Below, piece after piece: positions 16,369 through 24,952 of a stretch of DNA of 34,459 bases. The stretch's first letter is position 1, and each line of letters opens with the position of its first letter. The notes beneath the pieces were generated by a model. It was given only the letters and a program-made list of their open reading frames with translations. It was not told the DNA's origin and did no database searches. This DNA is from JABDMH01 sp965223165 (GTDB taxonomy: Bacteria > Bacteroidota > Bacteroidia > Chitinophagales > Saprospiraceae), in contig CBDCVQ010000010.1 in assembly GCA_965223165.1 (NCBI GenBank), positions 1 to 34,459 of the forward strand, in the 5' to 3' direction. The position numbers and the translations under genes are program-made.

Positions 16369-18525
16369 TTACTCGGCTGGGGGCAAGGAAAAGCAATAAT
16401 ACTTGTCACCGGACTTGGTACCGGGCTTTCCACCACCGCCGGCAGCTATGATGACATATTGCTTACCATCGATCATGTAGGTGGACGGCGTAGCGTATCC
16501 GCCTGCGTCCAGTTGATATTCCCAGAGCAGTTCGCCCGTATCTTGATGATAGGCATGCAATCGTTCGTCCATGGCAGCGGCTATGAAAATCAGATCGCCG
16601 GAGGTGGCGATCGGTCCACCCATATTAAAGGTGCCAGTCGGGCCGAATCCCGCTGCCTCCAGCTGAGGATAGGTGCCCAGCGGTACCTGCCAACGGATCT
16701 CACCAGCATCAAGATCGATCGCCGAGAGGGTACCCCACGGTCGTTGGTTGATGGGCAATCCCCGGGGGGTCTTTATGACGTTGTGACCGGTGGCAATCCA
16801 GGGAATCGACTCGTACTTCTTTAGAATATCGCCCGAAACAACTCCACCCTCGTCCTCCTCTGCAAGAAAGGACAGTACGGCTTCGATCTCGACATCAGAA
16901 AGGTGTCCAAAGGCCGGCATTTGCCCGGTGCCTGATGTCAGTGTGACGCGCAATGCTGCGACGCCTTTCGCAGTGAGACTGTCCCGTAGCTGGGGGAGTG
17001 CCGGAGAGCCCGACATCTGAGCCTGTTGATAGCCATGGCAGCTTCCGCAGAGGGTCTGGTATATTTTGCGACCAAAGGCCAACGATGTCATTTCCTCCTG
17101 AGACGATGCAGCTACCATGGAAATCCATTCCGATTCATTGCTGCAGTTGACGTAGAGCATGCGCTTGGCCGGATGATACGCTGCTCCTCCCCAGTCCGTC
17201 CCTCCGTTAAATTGAGGGAGGGTTACACTGGGTTTGGTGCCGGGAGGAAGAAAGATATCCCCGGTCGTCATGTTTGACAATTTCTCCCTAACGTATTGAT
17301 TTTCCTCAGGGCTAATGTCGGTGGCCTCTTCGGCGGTAAATCGTTGTTGGGCATATACCAGGGAGGTCGGAGGAAAGGGCTGCGTGGGAGAGGTGACTTC
17401 ACCGGGGATGGTGCTCTGCGGGACGGGCCGTTCCGTGACGGGGAAAATGGGGACGCCCGTCTCCCGATCCAGGACAAACAGGTGACCCATCTTGGTGGGT
17501 TGCGCGACCGCATCGATGATCCTTCCGTCCCGGTTGACCTGGACGAGGTTGGGCGGGCATGGAATGTCGTAGTCCCAGATGTCGTGGTGCACGACTTGAT
17601 AGTGCCATCGGAGCTCACCACTACCTGCTTCCAGCGCCAGGACACAGTTGGCATACAGGTTATCTCCGACCCGGTTGCCGCCCCAATGATCGTAGGAGGC
17701 AGATCCGGTACCGCAGAATACAAGGCCACGCTCTTCGTCCAAGGTAAAGCCACCCCAGCTGTTGGCACCCCCTACCTCCTGCCAGGAGTTCGGCGACCAG
17801 GTCTCATAACCCGGCTCACCCGGATGCGGAATGGTGTGAAAGACCCAACGCACCTCCCCGGTATGGAGATCAAAAGCTCGAATGTAGCCGGGCACACTCC
17901 TGCCGGGTCCCTCGCCCACCTGACACCCCAGGATAAGGAGATCCTGATAGATCATTCCTGGCGTGTTGGCTCTTATCCAAAGCCCGGTAATATCCCGGCC
18001 CAATCCTTGGGCCAGATCAACGACGCCGTCCTCGCCAAAGGATCTTAGCAAGTCACCAGTCACTGCATCGAGGCAATAGAGATGAGGTCCCGTACCGTAG
18101 TAAATACGAGAGCCATTCGGGCCTCTCCAATGGGTCACACCACGGCTCACCCCAGACGGTTTGGCGCCCTGGTAAGGATCAAATGACCAGTGCTCGGCAC
18201 CAGATGTGGCTTCAAGGGCAATCAGCTGGAGGGCTGGACTCGTGATATAAAGTCTGCCACCCACCATGATGGGGTTACATTGGATGGTACTGCCATTATT
18301 GTCGCGTGCATCCCCGCACTGATACCTCCATGCAAGTTTAAGCGAGTTTACATTATCCACGTGGATTTGATCTAGGGGCGAATATTTACTACCAGCAAAG
18401 TCTGCGCTGTACATCTGCCATTCTTGGCCGGCATCCCTTCTTGTACATTGCAAGATAAGAGGTAGGAGTAGTAGCCAGATCAATCGGCGCCACAACGCTA
18501 GGACACGGTCGCCTTCATAAGGCAT
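16369..18525 (-). CDS. PQQ-type quinoprotein dehydrogenase with embedded cytochrome c domain (lipoprotein)
   Basis: A 718-residue protein starting at the ATG at 18523-18525, which opens MPYEGDRVLALWRRLIWLLLLPLILQC, a basic, then hydrophobic lipoprotein-like signal. The longer frame to 18678 adds no signal character. The sequence is an eight-bladed-propeller quinoprotein of the glucose/alcohol dehydrogenase type: EWQMYSADFAGSKYSPLDQI, NGSTIQCNPIMVGGRLY, VSRGVTHWRG, YGTGPHLYCLDAVTGDL, and W-x-Y-Q-V-V-H-H-D-I-W-D-Y-D. A haem c domain with CGSCH at about 493-497 and GQMPAFGHLSD is inserted before the last blades, which resume at GTLSAIDLDAGEIRW. Electrons would pass from PQQ to this haem within one chain. 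It is the first gene of an operon with the enolase-superfamily enzyme. A truncated paralogue is at 20000-20443. Substrate (sugar or alcohol) is unknown. Confidence 0.85.
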   Translation of the reverse strand: MPYEGDRVLALWRRLIWLLLLPLILQCTRRDAGQEWQMYSADFAGSKYSPLDQIHVDNVNSLKLAWRYQCGDARDNNGSTIQCNPIMVGGRLYITSPALQLIALEATSGAEHWSFDPYQGAKPSGVSRGVTHWRGPNGSRIYYGTGPHLYCLDAVTGDLLRSFGEDGVVDLAQGLGRDITGLWIRANTPGMIYQDLLILGCQVGEGPGRSVPGYIRAFDLHTGEVRWVFHTIPHPGEPGYETWSPNSWQEVGGANSWGGFTLDEERGLVFCGTGSASYDHWGGNRVGDNLYANCVLALEAGSGELRWHYQVVHHDIWDYDIPCPPNLVQVNRDGRIIDAVAQPTKMGHLFVLDRETGVPIFPVTERPVPQSTIPGEVTSPTQPFPPTSLVYAQQRFTAEEATDISPEENQYVREKLSNMTTGDIFLPPGTKPSVTLPQFNGGTDWGGAAYHPAKRMLYVNCSNESEWISMVAASSQEEMTSLAFGRKIYQTLCGSCHGYQQAQMSGSPALPQLRDSLTAKGVAALRVTLTSGTGQMPAFGHLSDVEIEAVLSFLAEEDEGGVVSGDILKKYESIPWIATGHNVIKTPRGLPINQRPWGTLSAIDLDAGEIRWQVPLGTYPQLEAAGFGPTGTFNMGGPIATSGDLIFIAAAMDERLHAYHQDTGELLWEYQLDAGGYATPSTYMIDGKQYVIIAAGGGGKPGTKSGDKYYCFSLPPAE

Positions 18526-19256
18526 AGACCAGGGGAAACACACTGGAAAAGTGTTAGCTACACGCCCTCCACATCCTTGCGGCAGTGAGGTAGGATTCCT
18601 AAGGAGTGAATTCTTGTCCATGTCCGAACGTCCCGATCTTTGCTGTACGCCTGATATCAAATTAGCAATAATTTTCAATGAAAGATGCCTTGGCTTCTTC
18701 TATTGGGAGAATTGTTCTGACAAAATTTTGGTGATGACAGTCTTTTTGGAGGGTTCTTTTTTTTGAACTCAAAACCTCAGCTGATCGTTCACTCGACACC
18801 ATAGTTTTCTTACCTAGCGCATTTGTTGTATCCCAAGGTGCCGATTGTGCTGAGTATCAAGATATGGGAGATGTCCCGTCGCTATCGAGCCATAGTTCCC
18901 CCGCCTATCTTTGTTTTACACTATGAAGTAATTCATGGAAGTCCTCGCATCTTTTAGTTGGAGCCGAGTCATTATTTTGGAAATAGTCATTGTTTGTCCT
19001 ACTTCACCTCTCCTATGTAGGACACCGGCTTCTGTCTTTCATATTCTGGAAGAAACACTTTCTAGCAAATGGTTGAATCGGTGTTCTGCCTCATTACATA
19101 AGCTGTGAACGAAGATGGAAGAAATTGGAAGAAATTGGATCAATTTTCGATGTGACTTTTGTAGATATTTGTGGCCTACTTCCATGAACACATTGCTTTG
19201 ACCTTCAGTTCGAGCAAGACGTGACAGATCTTTTCTAATCTTAAAATCATTTAATT
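18526..19256. other. AT-rich non-coding stretch
   Basis: No supported gene is present over about 730 bp. From about 18650 the sequence is clearly more AT-rich than the flanking genes. A TATCTTTG at 18906-18913 on the plus strand matches the -7 consensus TAnnTTTG, but it has no -33 partner and lies about 340 bases before the next start. The word GAAGAAATTGGA is repeated in tandem near 19119-19139. The stretch must contain the promoters of the PQQ operon and of the lipoprotein gene, but neither can be fixed. Confidence 0.45.
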
Positions 19257-19826
19257 ATGAAACTTCCTAGTTTATTGCTTGCAGCGCCCTTGTTGGTGTG
19301 CCTTATTTTCCTGTCTGGCTGTGATGAGGACGAACGATTGCAGACACCAGAGTTGGCCTCTGACATTGAGTCCAAGTTGAAGGAGCATTTTGGTGAAGAC
19401 GCAATTGATTTTCACATAGCTCCACCAGACCAGCGCACTGTTAGGAGAATCGATTTATCTAAGAAGCGGTCAACTTGTTACAACTTCTTGGACGAACCTT
19501 GTACGAGTTTTGCGAGTCTACTGGATCCCTGGTACCAGCATATGTGCCCCATGTTTGAGTACTTGGGTGGCCTAGGTTCTCCGGTGGGGACATACTGGGG
19601 CTATATGTATCCTAGTGACACCTACGAAGTCTTCACAGACGATTTGGTGGATCTTGAGGACTTTACGGAAGTAACAGTGCAGGCGCGTTATCTGGGGATC
19701 AAAGACTTTGTGGAGAACGTCCTGGGTGAAGATCTCGCGTTTATCATAGGCGATGTCATCTCTTTTGGATGTGTGACTGGTACCACAAATACAGCCCAGA
19801 TTAAGTACCACTTTTATACTTATTAG
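19257..19826 (+). CDS. Hypothetical lipoprotein, 189 residues
   Basis: The product is not recognised. It begins with a lipoprotein signal: MKLPSLLLAAPLLVCLIFLSGC with the lipobox LSGC, so the mature protein would be anchored by the cysteine at residue 22. The next residues D-E-D-E are acidic, which in Bacteroidota can favour outer-membrane or surface placement. The mature part has further cysteines, including a pair in STCYNFLDEPC (about 75-84), one in HMCPMF and one in SFGCVTG; with the anchor excluded these could form two disulfides. The rest is a mixed acidic/aromatic sequence ending IKYHFYTY. It stands alone between an AT-rich stretch and a terminator, next to a truncated gene, so it may have been acquired or left from a rearrangement. 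No function can be assigned. Confidence 0.65.
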   Translation: MKLPSLLLAAPLLVCLIFLSGCDEDERLQTPELASDIESKLKEHFGEDAIDFHIAPPDQRTVRRIDLSKKRSTCYNFLDEPCTSFASLLDPWYQHMCPMFEYLGGLGSPVGTYWGYMYPSDTYEVFTDDLVDLEDFTEVTVQARYLGIKDFVENVLGEDLAFIIGDVISFGCVTGTTNTAQIKYHFYTY

Positions 19827-19848
19827 TAGGAATACGATCAACTATGTG

Positions 19849-19887
19849 ATCCCCGCTCAGGAACTCGGCACGGCGGGGATTGCATTT
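19849..19887 (+). terminator. Probable terminator after the lipoprotein gene
   Basis: ATCCCCGC at 19849-19856 pairs perfectly with GCGGGGAT at 19873-19880, followed by TGCATTTTC. The stem is strong but the T tract is weak and the loop is long. It begins 22 bases after the stop codon. Confidence 0.6.
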
Positions 19888-19999
19888 TCAACGTTCAGTA
19901 GCACCTCATTCTCATTTCTCCCCTACCCATAGAAGTGTTCGCAGCTGATGGAACTGTAAGTGCTGCAAACTTCAAAGGGATGATTGGCGTGGTGAAGAT

Positions 20000-20443
20000 C
20001 TAGTCAACTGTCGCCGCATCGAGGCAATAGAGATGAGGCCCTGTACCATAGTAAATACGGGAACCATTCGGGCCTTCCCAGTGGGTGACGCCGCGGCTCA
20101 CCACGGAAGGTTCAGCGCCCTGATAAGGATCAAAAGTCCAACGCTCTTCGCCACTGGCAGCGTCGAGAGCCACCAATCTGAGCTTAGGAGTAGTCACGTA
20201 AAGTAGGCCATCGACCATCACCGGATTGCATTGGATGGTGCTTCCGTTACCTTCTCGGGCATCTCCCGAGGAGTAGGTCCAGCGGAGCTGCAGGTCCATC
20301 ACGTTATCGACATTGATCTGGTCGAGATTGGCGTACTTGCTCCCAAGAGCATCGCCTCTATACATGGGCCATTCATGATTCCTGTTGCTCGGGCTGCATT
20401 GCACACAGAGAATCACAATCAGGGAGAAAATAACGACACGCAT
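20000..20443 (-). pseudogene. Truncated paralogue of the PQQ dehydrogenase (N-terminal fragment)
   Basis: An open frame of about 147 residues starting at the ATG at 20441-20443 (MRVVIFSLIVILCVQC, lipoprotein-like; two further ATGs lie 3 and 6 codons upstream). It matches the first part of the dehydrogenase at 16369-18525 almost motif for motif: EWPMYRGDALGSKYANLDQI, NGSTIQCNPVMVDGLLYVT, FDPYQGAEP, VSRGVTHWEGPNGSRIYYGTG and HLYCLDAA. It then ends abruptly at T-V-D-stop, where the full gene continues T-G-D-L-L. The nucleotide match is also high across the shared part. All later blades and the haem c domain are missing, so a working enzyme is very unlikely. It is best read as a duplicate broken by deletion or rearrangement. 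The signal and first blades may still be made. Confidence 0.8.
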
Positions 20444-20876
20444 GGAGGACATGGTCAGCAATTGATTCTAACAAATTAGCCATATAATCTGAAAGGCAGC
20501 CATGCTTACACGGCGACTTTTGCAGCGACGAGCTCGTCAGATCCCCGCACCCAGAACCAAGCACCTGGCAGCACCCACACGGGAGTACGGGAAAAGACCA
20601 GGCAAAACTTCACTTGAGCGATGTCCTAGGGCACGCCCCAAGCACACTCAACAATTACGCAATTACACGGTTACACAGTTGCCACCCCGACACCCGCGCT
20701 TTGGATCCCATTCACAGATTTCTCAACCCATGCCAGGGAGGATTAACCTACATTTGTTATCAAACCCTTAAATGCCGAGACTCGTAGAACTTCATACGTA
20801 CTTTTGACATCTAAAACGAAGAAGTCACTTGCTCCCACGAGTGAATGGCGTATCGTGTAAATCAAAACAGAAAGCA
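20444..20876. other. Non-coding stretch before the htrA-like gene
   Basis: No supported gene. ACTCAACAATTA at 20646-20657 followed by CAATTA closely matches the start of the 126-bp repeat found at 31885 and beyond, suggesting a dispersed intergenic element. A -7 box for the protease gene is listed separately. Confidence 0.4.
20799..20806 (+). promoter_or_regulatory. Candidate -7 box for the htrA-like gene
   Basis: TACTTTTG matches TAnnTTTG exactly and lies 70 bases before the start codon. No TTTG is found 19-21 bases upstream, so the -33 element is missing or degenerate. Confidence 0.35.
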
Positions 20877-22373
20877 ATGAAGAGAGTGTATTTGTATTCC
20901 GCCCTGATAGCTCTAGTGGTGAGCCTGGTCAGCATAGGGGCCTTTAAGATGATCCAAGGTGAGCAGGCAGTGGTCAAGATTGAGCACATGGATTCCAGCC
21001 CCACGAAGGGCGTGGTCTACAGCATGGATGATGGAGGTCGGCTGGCGCCGTTGGATTTTGTGGCTACCAGTGCCAAGGTAGTCGAGGCGGTCGTGCATAT
21101 CCGATCCACGCAGACACGCGCTTCCGCCGAGGACTCCGACGCACTACGGCAGTTGCCCAATCCATTCCGGGAGTTCTTTGGCGATCGATTTCCTGATGGA
21201 GACGATGATGTCCGCATGCGGCCGCGAGTAGGCACTGGATCGGGCGTGATCATTAACGATCAAGGATATATCGTTACGAACAATCATGTGATTAACAATT
21301 CCGACGATGTGGAGGTGATGCTCTACGATAATCGCTCGTATAAGGCCAAGGTGATCGGTACCGATCCGACGACCGACCTGGCACTACTTCGCATCGATCA
21401 AAGAGACTTGCCCTATCTCGCGTTTGTCAATTCTGATGAGGTAAACGTCGGAGAATGGGTGCTGGCCGTCGGCAATCCTTTTAGCCTTAACTCCACCGTC
21501 ACCGCGGGCATTGTGAGTGCTAAGGGGAGAAACATAAGCATCAATCGAGAGCGATTTGCCGTGGAGAGCTTCATTCAGACGGACGCGGCCATCAATCCGG
21601 GCAATAGCGGCGGTGCCTTGGTCAATCTGCATGGAGGCCTGGTGGGCATCAACACGGCCATCGCCAGCCGGACCGGGTCCTACAGTGGTTATGGCTTTGC
21701 TGTCCCCAGCAATATTGTGAATAAGGTCGTGGAGGATATACTCAAGTTTGGCAGTGTCCAACGTGGGGTACTCGGTGTAATGATTCGCTCTGTCAATGGC
21801 AACTTGGCAGATCAAATGGGAATAGACCGCATCACGGGAGTGTACGTCGATAGTTTGCTCACCAATTCGGCGGCTGGTACGGCGGGTATAAGACCCGGAG
21901 ATGTGATCATCCAGGTGGATGGGCAAACCGTCAAAACATCCCCGGAATTGCAGGAGCTGATCGCAAGAAAACGGCCCGGAGATCAAGTGGAGATCGTCGT
22001 GGATCGAGACGGTAGAGAAAAATCTTACGAGGTGGTATTAAACAGCACCACGGGCAGCCCGGAACTCGCAGCGGTAAGTCACAAGGAGGTCAATGATCTA
22101 ATGGGGGCATCCCTGGTCGATCTAGATCCTGAGGTGGCGGATGATCTGGGGCTGAGCGGGGGTGTCCAAGTGAAGGAGTTATATCCCGGTCGCCTCAAGC
22201 AGCAGACCCGGATGCGGGAAGGCTTTATCATCACCAAAGTGGATGGCCGCAGCGTGCGAGATCTAGACGATCTCGAATCAGCCCTGAGAGACAAGGAAGG
22301 CGGTGTGATGATCGAGGGACGATATCCGGATCGCGAGGGCACACAGTACTTTGCGTTTGGTCTGGACTCGTAA
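20877..22373 (+). CDS. htrA: HtrA/Deg-family periplasmic serine protease
   Basis: A 498-residue protein. The ATG at 20877 is chosen because it begins an N-terminal export/anchor segment (MKRVYLYSALIALVVSLVSIGAF); the frame open from 20829 adds 16 non-signal residues. The trypsin-like domain carries the full triad: H137 in VTNNHVI, D167 in TDPTTDLALLRI, and S244 in NPGNSGGALVN. A flexible acidic/proline loop (residues about 85-115) precedes GTGSGVIINDQGY. PDZ1 (about 285-385) contains RPGDVIIQVDGQTV; PDZ2 (about 405-498) contains EGFIITKVDGRSV. Length and layout match DegP/DegQ, the envelope quality-control protease and chaperone that degrades misfolded exported proteins. It appears monocistronic with a terminator downstream. 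Confidence 0.92.
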   Translation: MKRVYLYSALIALVVSLVSIGAFKMIQGEQAVVKIEHMDSSPTKGVVYSMDDGGRLAPLDFVATSAKVVEAVVHIRSTQTRASAEDSDALRQLPNPFREFFGDRFPDGDDDVRMRPRVGTGSGVIINDQGYIVTNNHVINNSDDVEVMLYDNRSYKAKVIGTDPTTDLALLRIDQRDLPYLAFVNSDEVNVGEWVLAVGNPFSLNSTVTAGIVSAKGRNISINRERFAVESFIQTDAAINPGNSGGALVNLHGGLVGINTAIASRTGSYSGYGFAVPSNIVNKVVEDILKFGSVQRGVLGVMIRSVNGNLADQMGIDRITGVYVDSLLTNSAAGTAGIRPGDVIIQVDGQTVKTSPELQELIARKRPGDQVEIVVDRDGREKSYEVVLNSTTGSPELAAVSHKEVNDLMGASLVDLDPEVADDLGLSGGVQVKELYPGRLKQQTRMREGFIITKVDGRSVRDLDDLESALRDKEGGVMIEGRYPDREGTQYFAFGLDS

Positions 22374-22396
22374 GCGTAGTCACAGCAAGAATCATA

Positions 22397-22433
22397 AGGA
22401 TCCAATGATGCCACGCATGGTTGGATCTTTTTT
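22397..22433 (+). terminator. Rho-independent terminator after the htrA-like gene
   Basis: GATCCAA at 22399-22405 pairs perfectly with TTGGATC at 22421-22427 and is followed by six T residues. The stem can be extended by pairing of the flanking A and T residues. Confidence 0.85.
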
Positions 22434-22726
22434 ATTTCACCTGAAACCTTCCTTGCTCATAAGCCGTCGCCAGAGCCGTCAGCCCCTGCTGGTAAAGGCA
22501 TATCCATGCTGACCTCGGCCTCATTGTCGTCGAGCACACCTTGCGGAGTCCAAGGTCATGCTCCACAATTAAACATCTACTCGATTAAACGTCTTTTTCC
22601 ACTGACAAAACCTTTACGTGTGTGCATTACCGCTGATCGGGTGAAATGTCAGGCCCTGCACCACACACATCCTGACGAAACTTTCATAACTTCAGAATCG
22701 TCAAAAAAAGCCATGCGGCGTTCTTC
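22434..22726. other. Non-coding stretch before the TPR lipoprotein gene
   Basis: No supported gene. On the minus strand, 22457-22558 is open for about 34 codons with protein-like composition ending in MPLPAGADGSGDGL and a stop. It has no start and is closed upstream by TGA, so it could be a gene remnant. ACAATTAAAC near 22565 resembles part of the dispersed repeat seen at 31885. Confidence 0.3.
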
Positions 22727-24358
22727 ATGAAAAATCTCATCTTCCTTGCACTCCTTGCCTTGCTCGCTTGTCAACCACAAAAGGGGACAGAAAACGATCC
22801 AGCGGATGACCTCGGCGTGCTACATCATCAATTTCAAATGGAGGCGGATGTAAGATCCTCCTTCGACCGTGGCTTACTGCTCCTACACAGTTTTGAATAT
22901 GAGGATGCACGAACGGCCTTTGCGGAGGCCGTGGAGGCAGACGAGGGTGAGGTGATGGCGCACTGGGGTGAGGCTATGACCTACTACAAGGCTCTCTGGG
23001 GTCTACAGGATGTGGATGCCGGCCGGGAGGTCATGTCAAGAATCGGAGCGACCGAAGACGAGCGGCTAGCTGCGATCACGGATCCCCTGGAAAGGGATTT
23101 CTGGCAAGGCCTAGAGTTTCTCTATGGCGAGGGAGAGTTTAAGGAGCGAAATGAGCGCTACGCCGAACACATGGGATCGCTCTACAAGAAATACCCGGAC
23201 AATGAAGAGGTGGCCGCATTTTATGCCCTCAGCCTCATCTGGTCAAGCGACGATGGACCCGACTTTGAACAGATGAAGCGATCGGCCTCCATTGCCGAAG
23301 GCGTATTGGCGGAGAATCCAAATCATCCGGGGGCGCTGCATTATGTGATACACGCCTACGACAATCCCGCCACAGCACTCGACGCTAAGTACGCGGCGGA
23401 CGTTTATGCGGGAGTGGCCCCGGACGCCGCCCATGCACTCCATATGCCATCACATATTTATCTGGCCTTGGGCATGTGGGATGATGTCGTGTCGTCCAAT
23501 GAGGCCAGCTACGCTGCGAGTGTCAATCGGATGGAGCGAATGGGACTGACCGACGGTGCGCGGGGTTACCATTCCTATGCTTGGCTGCACTATGGATACT
23601 TGCAGCAAGGTCGATTTGACAAGGCCCAGCAGCTGCTGGACGACATGCGAATTTACGTGCCGCGTGATCCAGATCGCGGGGCCCGCCGATATCTCGTGGC
23701 TATGGAGAATGCGCAGCTGGCTGAAACGGATGCCTACAAGCAAGAGGGCGTGCTCGACACCGTCAAGGTGAGTGACCTAAGTATTGCGACGATCGCTGCC
23801 CAACGATATTTCAACGGAGTCACTGCGGCGAGACAGGGAGATCGGGATGCCCTACGGAAGGAAAGAGAACTACTATCCAATGAGATTGAAGTGGCCAAAT
23901 TGGAGGTGGGAGAGGACGGGCGTGCGATGTGTGGTGCCGGTGCAACCCGATATGCACCAAACGCCAACTCTGTGATGATGTCCCAAGTGATGCTGCATCA
24001 GTTGAATTATCTGCTGGCACAGCTAGATAATGACCCCAAGGCAGTTGAGCTTCATCTTTCGAAGGCGACCGAGCTTGAATCGGAGACGGAATACTCTTTT
24101 GGGCCACCGGACATTCCGATGCCCTCCTTTGAGCAATATGGAGCTTGGCTCCTGGAGCAAAGCCGATATGAGGAGGCGCTCGCCCAATTTGAGCACAGCC
24201 TGAAGCGGGCTCCCCTTCGGTCCAATGCGCTCAAGGGCAAGATGTTAGCGCTGGACCACCTTGGCAAGGCCGAGGAGGCCGAGGAGGTGCGAGAACAGCT
24301 GGACAAGATCTGGCACGTGGCCGACGAAGAGGTCAAGCAATTGATCGCCGGGCTTTAG
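22727..24358 (+). CDS. TPR-containing lipoprotein
   Basis: A 543-residue protein beginning MKNLIFLALLALLACQPQ, a lipoprotein signal with the anchor cysteine at residue 15. The mature protein is almost all alpha-helical with tetratricopeptide-like repeats. These include FDRGLLLLHSFEYEDARTAF and AVEADEGEVMAHWGEAMTYY near the start, HPGALHYVIHAYD and HALHMPSHIYLALGMWDDVV in the middle, and YEEALAQFEHSLKRAP near the C-terminus. The middle block with H-A-L-H-M-P-S-H-I-Y is conserved in a widespread family of TPR lipoproteins of unknown role, so a scaffold or binding function in the envelope is the most that can be inferred. It stands alone between a terminator-bounded htrA gene and a repeat array. 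Histidine-rich motifs might bind metal, but that is speculative. Confidence 0.75.
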   Translation: MKNLIFLALLALLACQPQKGTENDPADDLGVLHHQFQMEADVRSSFDRGLLLLHSFEYEDARTAFAEAVEADEGEVMAHWGEAMTYYKALWGLQDVDAGREVMSRIGATEDERLAAITDPLERDFWQGLEFLYGEGEFKERNERYAEHMGSLYKKYPDNEEVAAFYALSLIWSSDDGPDFEQMKRSASIAEGVLAENPNHPGALHYVIHAYDNPATALDAKYAADVYAGVAPDAAHALHMPSHIYLALGMWDDVVSSNEASYAASVNRMERMGLTDGARGYHSYAWLHYGYLQQGRFDKAQQLLDDMRIYVPRDPDRGARRYLVAMENAQLAETDAYKQEGVLDTVKVSDLSIATIAAQRYFNGVTAARQGDRDALRKERELLSNEIEVAKLEVGEDGRAMCGAGATRYAPNANSVMMSQVMLHQLNYLLAQLDNDPKAVELHLSKATELESETEYSFGPPDIPMPSFEQYGAWLLEQSRYEEALAQFEHSLKRAPLRSNALKGKMLALDHLGKAEEAEEVREQLDKIWHVADEEVKQLIAGL

Positions 24359-24592
24359 TGTCCCGTGCGACAGGTAACTACCGGTCCTGGCCGTCTCTTC
24401 TGTGCCTTGCTCATCATGATCCAAATGCGAGGCCTCGGGATGAAGCGCCAGGGTTCATGCGCGGTGTGGTTTGTTCGATCAGGCACAAATTAGCTCAGCC
24501 AAGTAGTACACATATTTATCAAACGAAACTCTACTAGACCGCCTGGATAGATATCGACATTGCTATGGCCATTCCATGTATCAGTGCTTTTT
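24359..24592. other. Non-coding spacer upstream of the simple-repeat array
   Basis: No gene, terminator or promoter could be supported here. The repeat array begins directly after it. Confidence 0.4.
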
Positions 24593-24893
24593 CCATTGCC
24601 CTTGAAATTGTCATTGCCCTTGAAATTGTCATTGAAATTGTCATTGAAAAATTGTCATTGCCCTTGAAATTGTCATTGCCATTGAAATTGCCATTGCCAT
24701 TGCCATTGAAATTGCCATTGCCATTGAAATTGCCATTGCCATTGAAATTGCCATTGAAATTGAAATTGCCATTGAATTGTCATTGTCATTGAATTGTCAT
24801 TGCCATTGAAATTGTCATTGAAATTGTCATTGAAATTGTCATTGAAATTGTCATTGAAATTGTCATTGAAATTGTCATTGCCATTGAAATTGC
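24593..24893. repeat. Simple-repeat array built from CATTGAAATTGT/CATTGC units
   Basis: About 300 bp made almost entirely of CATTGAAATTGT (12 bp) and CATTGC (6 bp) words with minor variants such as CCCTTGAAATTG. The cleanest part, 24806-24880, is at least six copies of the 12-bp unit. All unit lengths are multiples of three, so most of the array is open in the plus frame, reading L-K-L-S and L-P-L-K, and in a minus frame, reading N-D-N-F. The array ends only 60 bases before the ATG of the downstream dehydrogenase and stays in frame with it. The related word CATTGAAAAATTG occurs in the array at 33062-33193. Confidence 0.9.
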
Positions 24894-24952
24894 CCCGGCC
24901 ATCAAGCACACGCAATTCTCTGCTGAATGCCATTACGGTGCACATACCGATC

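Noticed and set aside
17296..18048. 250-residue plus-strand frame inside the PQQ dehydrogenase gene
   Set aside because: It is a shadow frame opposite clear propeller motifs, with no family resemblance.
18551..18766. 71-residue plus-strand frame upstream of the AT-rich stretch
   Set aside because: It overlaps the upstream region of the PQQ operon, has no recognisable features, and its end is in a T-rich tract.
21384..21986. 200-residue minus-strand frame inside the htrA-like gene
   Set aside because: It is antisense to the catalytic serine and PDZ1 regions of a well-supported protease.
22457..22558. Minus-strand 34-codon fragment ending MPLPAGADGSGDGL
   Set aside because: The composition looks protein-like, but there is no start and a stop lies directly upstream. 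It is too short to call as more than a possible remnant.
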